The notes under the pieces are model-generated. The model searched no databases. It was not told where the DNA came from and worked only from the letters and a program-made list of their open reading frames with translations. A DNA stretch of 11,072 bases from Planctomycetota bacterium. Its GTDB lineage: Bacteria > Planctomycetota > Planctomycetia > Pirellulales > Pirellulaceae. The position numbers were made by a program, and so were the translations under genes. Shown one piece after another: positions 1 through 7,000 of this stretch. Numbering within the stretch: the first letter of the stretch is position 1; each line of letters begins with the position of its first letter. The stretch spans positions 1-11,072 of the forward strand of contig JAPLNJ010000581.1 in NCBI GenBank assembly GCA_026692885.1, in the 5' to 3' direction.

Positions 1-77
1 TGCCACCATAGTCCTGCAGCCGCCTCCTGGTCCCCACCTCCCTGCCGAAATCGGCTCCCTTTTCTGGCCCGGTCCCA

Positions 78-653
78 ATGCTGTACGAGTCGCTGGTCCG
101 GGCGTGCACGATTCGCTACCTGCGGCGTCACCAGGGACCATTGGCCGCGTGGTGGCGCACTAAAGAGGACGAAAGTCGCCAGTTCCGCTGGGTCGGGGAC
201 CTCGCCAACCTGCTCGGCGAATACGAGGAGCAACGCGACAAGTATCCGACGCTCGAAGCCTTCGCTCCGCAGATCGTCACATTCTTCAACAATCAGGCGG
301 ACAAGGCTGCGCAAACGCCCAAGCCAAAGTCGCCCGCTGCGCCGCGTGTGGTGTCAGTGGGACCGGCGGACGGAGCGATTGGGGTGAACCCGCAGCTGGC
401 CGAGATTCGCGTCGTGTTCGATCGGCCAATGAAAGACAAAGCCTGGTCGCTGGTCGGCGGTGGACCCGAAATGCCCGAGGTGATCGGCGAGCCCGCCTAT
501 GACGCCGCGCGGACGACCTGGACCATACCGGTTCGCTTGAAGCCGGGCCACAGTTATCGATTCATGCTCAACTCAGATCGCTTCCGGGCGTTCCAGAGCG
601 AAGACGGTGCGAGCTTGGAGCCCGTGACGGTCCGTTTCCAGACGCAAAAGTGA
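78..653 (+). CDS. Ig-like (Big_5/SbsA-type) domain protein, probably N-terminally incomplete
   Basis: The 191-residue frame has two parts. Residues about 1-75 are a helical, charged segment (VRACTIRYLRR, WWRTKEDESRQF, a YEEQRDKYPTLEAF stretch). Residues about 90-191 match a bacterial Ig-like fold of the Big_5 type: VVSVGPADGAIGVNP opening, EIRVVFDRPM strand, GGGPEMPE turn, LKPGHSYRFMLN, and a closing TVRFQTQK. This domain usually sits at the C-terminus of secreted planctomycete proteins, often behind a peptidase-like domain. No signal peptide or membrane helix is present. The reading frame stays open and protein-like upstream of the ATG to an in-frame TAG at 9-11, and no Shine-Dalgarno sequence precedes the ATG. 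I infer that this may be the 3' part of a larger secreted gene broken by a stop or frameshift just outside the window. The alternative is a short intact protein starting at 78. Function unknown. Confidence 0.65.
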   Translation: MLYESLVRACTIRYLRRHQGPLAAWWRTKEDESRQFRWVGDLANLLGEYEEQRDKYPTLEAFAPQIVTFFNNQADKAAQTPKPKSPAAPRVVSVGPADGAIGVNPQLAEIRVVFDRPMKDKAWSLVGGGPEMPEVIGEPAYDAARTTWTIPVRLKPGHSYRFMLNSDRFRAFQSEDGASLEPVTVRFQTQK

Positions 654-720
654 TCGAGCCGTAAAGCCTTGCTGTTTACTGAACCACCCGTTCTGATGGC
701 AGCTAGGGCGATCTGCTTAA

Positions 721-733
721 GGACAATTTGTCT
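721..733 (+). repeat. GGACAWTTTGTCY box, copy 1
   Basis: The sequence ggacaatttgtct is a near-palindromic 13-mer. The 16-mer ggacaatttgtctcag at 721-736 recurs exactly at 9707-9722. Upstream only a weak hairpin is seen (GTAAA 661-665 with TTTAC 675-679), so this copy may be degenerate. Confidence 0.6.
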
Positions 734-765
734 CAGCACATCCGAGGAGTAACTGGCCGGGTAGA

Positions 766-823
766 TTCCACGGACGTCCGTGGAAAATCCGCCTCGACCG
801 ATCGCGATTAGGACATTTTGTCC
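766..823 (+). repeat. Hairpin-plus-box repeat, copy 2
   Basis: A perfect 20-bp palindrome (ttccacggacgtccgtggaa, 766-785) is followed after 25 nt by the box ggacattttgtcc at 811-823. Fourteen bases of the palindrome (tccacggacgtccg, 767-780) recur exactly at 9684-9697, next to another box. It lies between two convergent genes. Function unknown; it may be an extragenic repeat, a protein-binding site or an RNA structure. Confidence 0.65.
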
Positions 824-904
824 GATTCTGGCCCGTCGCGATGTCGCTCTATCGCGGAGCGGCCGGAATCGGTGGGCATGGCCTTGGACACGGACATTTT
901 GTCC
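824..904 (+). repeat. Hairpin-plus-box repeat, copy 3
   Basis: A nested hairpin starts immediately after copy 2. The outer arms GATTCTGGCC (824-833) and GGCCGGAATC (861-870) pair over 10 bp with one G-T wobble. The inner arms CGCGAT (837-842) and ATCGCG (851-856) pair over 6 bp around an 8-nt loop. The box ggacattttgtcc follows at 892-904, 21 nt downstream. The hairpin is unrelated in sequence to that of copy 2 but occupies the same place relative to the box. Confidence 0.65.
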
Positions 905-941
905 TTGCTTGAAAGCCCGCCACCGCCGGCTGCGCTCAACC

Positions 942-968
942 CTGCAAAAAGGCAGACAGAGCCCCTGC
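942..968 (-). terminator. Weak terminator-like sequence after the beta-helix gene
   Basis: On the minus strand, just past the stop of the 970-2298 gene, a short stem GCAG (965-968) / CTGC (952-955) is followed by five T residues (plus-strand A tract 946-950). The stem has only four base pairs, so the call is weak. Confidence 0.25.
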
Positions 969-969
969 A

Positions 970-2298
970 TCACCGCAGCTCTTTGGCCACCGGCGGCTCG
1001 ACGAGCCTGGGACGCTTGGCTGCGACATGCAGTTTTCCGAACTTGCTGTCGATCAATGCCGCCAAATTGGCCAATTTCTGGGTGAAGGCCGCTTCCGTGA
1101 CCTCGCGGTTGTTCTCGGCCTTCACTTGAGCATCCGCCTGGAAATTGAAGCTGTGCGCCAGATTGTCTCGCACCGCGTTACCGTGGGCTTGATGCTGTTT
1201 CTGTCCCAGCATGATCCAAGGCCGGAGCTTGCCTGGCCAGCGGGTGAAGCAGGCATTCTCTCGGATCGTGCACCCCTGCGCATCGCCGAGCGTGATGCCG
1301 TGCCAGTGGTCGACACAGACGACATTCTGTTCCACGGTGAAGTTGAGCAGTGGGCCGTCGAAGCAGCCGATTCCCTGCAGCGGGTTGGGGAAGGGCAGAC
1401 CATCCGTCTCGCGGGCCAGGATGAGATTGCCGCGGAGCGTGATGTTCCGCAACGTGCCGGTGCCCTTGTTGAACAGGAAGACTTGAATCCCGTCGTCGTG
1501 ATTCCCGTCGCCGTCCTGCTCGCCGACGAAGTTGTTCTTGATCACGTTGTACTGAACGGTCTGCCCATCGCGGGTGGCGCGGATCCCGTCGGCCGAGAAA
1601 TTGGCGACGACGTTGCCCTCACACAGACAGTCCGGCGCGCACAGGTTGATGCCGAAACGCGTATTGAGCACGAAGTTGTTGCGTGCCACGTGTCCTCGGC
1701 CGTGCCGTCCCAGCCAAATGCCGCTGGCAGATTTCTTCACCCAGTCTTCCGCGGTCCAGCGGCTGCTGTCGAGCACGGTATAGATGAAGCAGTCCTCGAC
1801 CATCAGTTCGGCACTGTCTTCGCCGCCGTGCTCGCCCAGCATCACCAAGTCATGCGGTGGACGGTCGAGCGGGGCCGGAGCCAGCGATGGTGAAACGGTG
1901 AGCCCCTTCACCAGCCACTTGCGGCCCTCGCCGATTTCGATCCAACCGACCTCGGGTGTGTGTCCCGGCTCGGCGGCAATGCTGATGACCTGCTCGTTGT
2001 AGCCGCGATTGATCCGCAAGACGCCCTGCCAGCCGGAACGGAGCAGAATGGTGTCGCCGGACTTGACCGGCGCGTTCGGATTGGCGCACTTGCCGTCCTT
2101 GTCCACAAGCTGGATGAGCTTCGCCGCAAGCGTCTCTTCGATGGTTCGCCAAGGTCGCGCCGCACTGCCATCTCCCTGCGGGCTCCCATGCGACGGATCG
2201 CAGTAGAAAGTCGCGCCAAAGCTGGTGGCCGGGACGAGGCTGATCAATAGTACGAACAACAGCAGCTTCCCAGAGCGATTGGCGTGTGTAGCCACCAT
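970..2298 (-). CDS. Secreted right-handed parallel beta-helix repeat protein
   Basis: This 442-residue protein starts at the ATG at 2298, not at the upstream in-frame ATG at 2370, because GGAGG lies 5 nt before 2298 and a clean signal peptide follows. The signal peptide is a basic HANRSGK head, a LLLFVLLISLV core, and cleavage near SFGA. The mature N-terminus (FYCDPSHGSPQGDGSAARPW) is the classic opening of pectate-lyase-like/right-handed beta-helix proteins. The middle shows the Asn-rich rungs of PbH1 repeats (VEDCFIY, ARNNFVLN, CEGNVVANFS, YNVIKNNF, LRGNLILA, VEQNVVCV, IRENACFT, VRDNLAHS). Acidic clusters such as GEQDGDGNHDDG could bind calcium. The family includes polysaccharide lyases and hydrolases as well as non-catalytic proteins; no catalytic triad can be assigned here. 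Likely exported. It is divergent from the esterase at 2601 and convergent with the gene at 78-653. Confidence 0.85.
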   Translation of the reverse strand: MVATHANRSGKLLLFVLLISLVPATSFGATFYCDPSHGSPQGDGSAARPWRTIEETLAAKLIQLVDKDGKCANPNAPVKSGDTILLRSGWQGVLRINRGYNEQVISIAAEPGHTPEVGWIEIGEGRKWLVKGLTVSPSLAPAPLDRPPHDLVMLGEHGGEDSAELMVEDCFIYTVLDSSRWTAEDWVKKSASGIWLGRHGRGHVARNNFVLNTRFGINLCAPDCLCEGNVVANFSADGIRATRDGQTVQYNVIKNNFVGEQDGDGNHDDGIQVFLFNKGTGTLRNITLRGNLILARETDGLPFPNPLQGIGCFDGPLLNFTVEQNVVCVDHWHGITLGDAQGCTIRENACFTRWPGKLRPWIMLGQKQHQAHGNAVRDNLAHSFNFQADAQVKAENNREVTEAAFTQKLANLAALIDSKFGKLHVAAKRPRLVEPPVAKELR

Positions 2299-2600
2299 GC
2301 GTGCCTCCACTGCAACGAGACGAATGAAACACCCACGGAACATGTCCTCGGCAAGAATATCGCTCGTCATGGCCGGAAGCCAGTCCCTTTGCGACTGAGG
2401 GTTGGCAACCGCACATGATCGGCAGCGGCAAGACGCTTCAACTCGAACCGCTCCGCCGGGTTCCTCGCAACAGCAGGGAAACTCTGCCGGCTAACTGGAA
2501 CGTCGCGCCGTTCTCGGCTAACTTAAGGCGAGGTTGTCGCGTGGGGCCTGGATCGATCAGCAACGAGGCGGTTTTCCCGGTAGGCTAAAGGACAGCGTCG
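2299..2600. promoter_or_regulatory. Divergent intergenic region between beta-helix and esterase genes
   Basis: These 302 bp separate two divergently transcribed secreted-protein genes and so should hold both promoters. No convincing -35/-10 pair, operator or riboswitch was recognised. An AAGGA motif near 2589-2593 stands about 7 nt before the esterase ATG at 2601 and is a plausible ribosome-binding site. Confidence 0.4.
2304..2308 (-). promoter_or_regulatory. Shine-Dalgarno site of the beta-helix gene
   Basis: GGAGG on the minus strand with 5-nt spacing to the ATG at 2298. It decides the start in favour of 2298 over 2370. Confidence 0.6.
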
Positions 2601-4004
2601 ATGACACCGACATTACGCGCGCGTGGCATGGAAGGCGGCTATCCATCGTTTGGACGGAGTAGCCGCACGACGCTGATTGCCCTGGCTTTCGTGCTGGCGG
2701 CCCTGACCGAGCCAGGCGCAGTTCCGTGGTCGTCCGCGGCGGAGAACGATTCGGCAGAAGCCGTGAGGCTGTTGGGAGATCGCCTGGATCAGTTGGCAGC
2801 TACCGCCGAACCGCCGCTGTTTCGGCGGCACCTGATCTCGGTAAACGCCATCGTGCATTCGGAAGCCGCGCGCGCCATGCTCAGCACCGGCACCGATCCC
2901 AAGGTGGCGGAGGAAACCTTGGGCTATCTCCGAGAGCTTACGAACGCATACAACGGGGATGCCGCGCAGTGGAACACCTACCTGGAAGGCAGGCGCGCCC
3001 TGATTCTCGCCAGGCTGTCCGGACGCGACGGCACCATTCAGTTCTACACCGTCCACCTCCCAGGCGATTGGAACCCCCACACGGCCTACCCATTGCTGCT
3101 GAACCTGCACGGCGCCGGACCGACCAACCCGCTCTACTACGTTGCCGTAGTCGCTCGGGGCATCCCCTCCCGCGCTCTCGAACGGGCCAGTTACCACGTG
3201 ATTCCCTACGGGCGCGGGAACACATCCTACAGGGACATCGGCGAAATCGATGTCCTGGAGAGCTACGACGATGTGCACCGGACCTTCAAGATCGATGATG
3301 ACCACTGCTATCTCTATGGCTTCTCCATGGGTGGCTCCGGAACGTGGCGCATCGCCCGGCGCACGCCGGACCGTTGGGCGGCTATCGCCCCCTGCGGCGC
3401 GGGCGGCCCGGGAGTGCATCCTCCGGCGATCCTGGCCCGCAACGTGACCTACCTGCCTATTTGGATCTACATCGGGGAATCGGACCGCGGCTTTGAGGGC
3501 GCCAAGACGCTGCGTGATACCATCGCCCAATACGGCCCCGCGCCCGCGTTTACGTCGGTGCCGGGGTTGGGCCACGTGTGGACGGAGCAGGCCCGAACGG
3601 AATGCGTCGCGTGGCTTCTTGAACACACCCGCAAGCGACCTGACCAGTTCACCTTCATCGCCGACACGGACGACCACCTGGGAGTTTGGGGCATCACGAT
3701 GAACCGAGATATCACCGTGAGTCCCTTGCCGGAGTTTGAATGCACGATCACCGGCAATACGGTGCGCATCGACAGCACAGGAACCGCGGGCCTGGATGTC
3801 AATCTCGGCGCCGGCGGCCTGGGCTTGAGCGGCACGGTCGCGGTTATCTGGAACGGCACGAAGGCGTATGAGGGGCCGGCGTCGGCCATCGAACTGGGCA
3901 AGAGCGCGAAGCGACGCCGCTATCGCATCGGCGTAGTGGCCGTCGAACTCGGTGCCGGACGCGTCATTGTAAACGTTCTCGGCGGCCTTGATTTCGAGGA
4001 ATAG
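2601..4004 (+). CDS. Secreted alpha/beta-hydrolase (esterase/prolyl-oligopeptidase-like), 3' end apparently replaced
   Basis: The 467-residue frame has an N-terminal signal segment (RSSRTTLIALAFVLAALT, about residues 20-37, cleavage near WSSAA). A helical stretch follows (about 47-130), then an alpha/beta-hydrolase core. The core shows the oxyanion LNLHGAGP (H170), nucleophile elbow GFSMGGSG (S242), probable acid in IGESDRGF (D295), and catalytic histidine in GLGHVWTE (H325). The order and spacing fit an intact Ser-Asp-His triad. Residues about 350-433 form a beta-rich module (VWGITMNRDITV, VAVIWNGTKAYEGPA) common behind planctomycete esterases. From about residue 435 the frame is the exact antisense of the RTX gene's C-terminal domain, so the last 30 or so residues (VVAVELGAGRVIVNVLG) are probably not native. 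Related planctomycete proteins often carry a further C-terminal domain at this point (recalled, not searched), which would be missing here. Substrate unknown; an exported ester or peptide hydrolase is likely. Confidence 0.8.
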   Translation: MTPTLRARGMEGGYPSFGRSSRTTLIALAFVLAALTEPGAVPWSSAAENDSAEAVRLLGDRLDQLAATAEPPLFRRHLISVNAIVHSEAARAMLSTGTDPKVAEETLGYLRELTNAYNGDAAQWNTYLEGRRALILARLSGRDGTIQFYTVHLPGDWNPHTAYPLLLNLHGAGPTNPLYYVAVVARGIPSRALERASYHVIPYGRGNTSYRDIGEIDVLESYDDVHRTFKIDDDHCYLYGFSMGGSGTWRIARRTPDRWAAIAPCGAGGPGVHPPAILARNVTYLPIWIYIGESDRGFEGAKTLRDTIAQYGPAPAFTSVPGLGHVWTEQARTECVAWLLEHTRKRPDQFTFIADTDDHLGVWGITMNRDITVSPLPEFECTITGNTVRIDSTGTAGLDVNLGAGGLGLSGTVAVIWNGTKAYEGPASAIELGKSAKRRRYRIGVVAVELGAGRVIVNVLGGLDFEE

Positions 4005-7000
4005 AAAGTCCGTATCGGGTGGCAAGAGAATATGGTTGAGCGTCAGTGCCTCCCACGAGGTCACGTCGCCATCGCTGAACAGATCTGCGCTCCAGGAATT
4101 CAGGTCAACGTAGGAGGAGGGCGTCCCGGATCTGGCAGTAACGGCCAATACGAACTGCGTATCCGTTTGGGCATCGCCGCGGATACGGTTGAACAGGGCC
4201 GAGGCCGTGAAGGCGACGTTGCCGTAGGCAATTTGGCTACGGAACTGGCTCAAGTCGATGTTTTGCCAATACTGGGAACCTAAGTACTGGCTCGGCCAGT
4301 GATACCCGTAGGTGAATTTCAGCATGCGCGAGCCATCAGGCGGTCGAACGCTGTTCTGTGCCCCGACGTAGGAGACCGTGTCGCCTTCCCAAGTCGAGAA
4401 CACGGTAGGTCGCCCTCCGATGTTGGGTGTCCCGGACTCAAAACTGGGATTGGTCACCAGGTTGATCGGCGGGATGGTCAGGGGCAGCGTCCTGATCTCC
4501 ACGTTTGGCATCCAGTCGGGCGTGGCATCGTCCGCATGGACCAGAAACCAGTCGAGTTCCGCGTCACCCTGCAGCGTGTCGGGGACGTTGTCATCCTGCC
4601 ACGTGCTGGCATCAAGGCGGTAGGGACTGTTCAGCCCTGTGCCCTGGGAAAGGTGGTCCACGCGGGTGGCGTAGTCCACGTCCAGGCGGGTCCATTCACT
4701 CATCAGTTTGGCGAGTGCTATTCGATCCACTGCTCCGGCATATTGATCGGTGTACCCGGTTGTGCCTCCAATCAAAATATCCTGATCGTCGCCCCCGAAC
4801 AACTGATCGGCTTGCCCACCACCCACCAACAGATCTCGTCCTGGCCCGCCGTCGAGGACATCGTTGCCGTCGCCGCCAAGGAGTGTGTCGGCGCCTTCTT
4901 GGCCGCGAAGCGTATCATCACCGCCTCCGCCCTGTAGCGTGTCGTTGCCCCCACAACCCTCCAACAGGTCGTTACCGCTGCCACCGATCAGTAGATCGTT
5001 ACCCTCAGCACCCCAAAGCCAGAGATTCTGCGTCACGCCAGCGCCAATGACCGTATCATCCAGGCTGCCGCCGAGCACTTTATGAATCATGCCGGAACCA
5101 GCAAGTGTGAGCGTCAGGTTCGCGTTTACCACCTGCGGACCGGTCTGCGCCAAGTCGACTCTTATCGGCTGGGTCGTCGTCGAAGCGAACCAAAGCGTGT
5201 CTGCCCCGCTGGCGTCGACGAGCGTGTCGCTCCCCAGCGGGGTGTCGGCATCGAATTCGTAGGTGTCGTTGCCGTTGCCGCCGAAGAGCGTGTCATTGCC
5301 GTCCTGGCCGTGAAGTGTGTCGTTGCCGTCGCCGCCCTGCAGCGTATCATTGCCCGGACCGCCTTCCAGCCAGTCGTTGCCGTCGCCCCCGACCAGTATG
5401 TCATTTCCCCCGCCAGCGTAGATGGCGTTGTCCAGTGCATTGCCGATGAGCGTGTCGTCGAGTTCTCCACCGAGCAGTCTCACGATTGAGTTATTTGCAG
5501 ACAGCGTCAGTGTCAGGTTGGGATTGACGATCTGCGGCGTAGTTCTTGACAAGTCAACTGTCACCGGCTGGGTCGTGGTGTAGACGAACCACAACGTGTC
5601 TGCACCACTGGCATCGAGGAGCGTGTCGCTTCCCAGCGGAGTGTCGGCGTCAAACTGGTAGGTGTCGTCGCCCGCTCCACCCAGAAAAATGTCATCGCCG
5701 GCGTCACCATTTAACCAGTCGTTGCCTTCTCCGCCCTGTAACGTGTCGTTGCCGCCTGGTCCGCCCCAAATATCATTATTGAGTGCATTGCCGATGAGCG
5801 TGTCGTCGAGTTCTCCACCGAGCAGTCTCACGATTGAGTTATTTGCAGACAGCGTCAGTGTCAGGTAGGGGTTCACGAGCTGGGATGTCGCTTTCGACAG
5901 GTCAAGCGCGACCGGCTGGGTAGTTGTATAGGCGAACCACAGCGTGTCAGCGCCGCTTACGTCGGTAAGAGTGTCGATTCCCAGCGGGGTGTCGGTATCG
6001 AATTCATAGGTATCGTTGCCGTTGCCGCCTAAGAGCGTGTCGTTGCCTTCTTGGCCGTAAAGCTTGTCGTCACCGTCTCCGCCCAGCAGCGTATCATTGC
6101 CTCCCGCGCCGACAAGCAGATCGTTACCTGGCCCACCGTCAAGGTTGTTACCCAAAGCGTTGCCGATGAGCGTGTCATCCAAGCTACCGCCAATCACGTT
6201 TTCGATAGAATCTCCCGCAGACAACGTCAGTGTCAGGTTGTCGTTGACCACCTGTGGCCCGGCTTGGGACAAGTCGACTCGCACGGGCTTCGTGGTCGTC
6301 GATGGGAACCACAGCGTATCGACTCCAGAGGTGTCGACGATCGTGTCGCTTCCCAGCGGCTCGTCTGCATCGAAATCATAGCTATCGTCGCCGGCTCCTC
6401 CGAAGAGAGTGTCGTTGCCAGGTCCACCGCCAAGGCTATTGTCAAGAGCATTTCCGACAAGTGTGTCGTCCAGGCTTCCACCGACGACTTTCCAAATCAC
6501 ATCTCCGGCCGTCAGCGTCAATGTGAGGTTTGAGTTGATTACCTGAGGCGTGATCTGCGACAAATCCACCGTAATCGGTTGGGTGGTCGTGTCTTGGAAC
6601 CACAATTCACCCCTCCCCTCGGCGTCGTGAACCGTGTCATTCCCCAACGGCTCATCGCAGTCGAAGCTATAGAAGTCCAAACCTGCATTTCCCTCGAGCC
6701 GGTCGTTGCCTCCTGCGCCGACAATCAGATCGTTGCCGTCTCCGCCAAGCAGCGTGTCGTTGCCTGAGCCACCGATCAGTACATCGTTCCCGGCCCCGCC
6801 GTGCACCCAGACTGGCCGCGAGCTTCCCGACGCGCTCACCGCATCGTCCCCGCCGTAGGTCCTGACACGGTACTCGACCGGCTGAGCGTTAGCGTAGTCG
6901 AAGGTGTAACCGTTGAAGGTCAGCTGCACGCCATTCGGATGGATGGTCACGGTATCCGCGGTAACGCTGCCAAAGACGTACACGTCGCCATTCACAGAGG

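Larger units (their letters stand above)
4745..6815 (-). repeat. RTX repeat region with five interleaved ~115-residue modules
   Basis: Within the giant protein, blocks of calcium-binding nonapeptides (GGDGNDTL type) alternate with a conserved segment. The segment opens with (Y/F)xFDxDxPLGxDT, continues DTLWFxxTTTQP, NLTLTLS and ends in GG(S/E)LDDTLIGNAL. Five openings are visible: YSFDCDEPLG, YDFDADEPLG, YEFDTDTPLG, YQFDADTPLG and YEFDADTPLG. The arrangement indicates expansion by internal duplication. Confidence 0.8.

Noticed and set aside
721..904. CRISPR array
   Set aside because: The boxes are only 13 bp, spacing is irregular (77 and 68 bp between the box ends and starts), orientation varies in the other cluster, and no cas gene is present.
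1027..1893. 288-codon plus-strand open frame
   Set aside because: Antisense shadow of the beta-helix gene, whose minus-strand product has a signal peptide and clear repeat pattern.
2298..2370. Upstream ATG at 2370 as start of the beta-helix gene
   Set aside because: It would bury the signal peptide behind 24 extra residues. The ATG at 2298 has GGAGG at ideal spacing.
4032..4937. Plus-strand open frames opposite the RTX gene (4032-4283, 4299-4937 and others to 8138)
   Set aside because: Shadows of the repetitive RTX/FG-GAP coding strand; their apparent repeats mirror the real protein's repeats.
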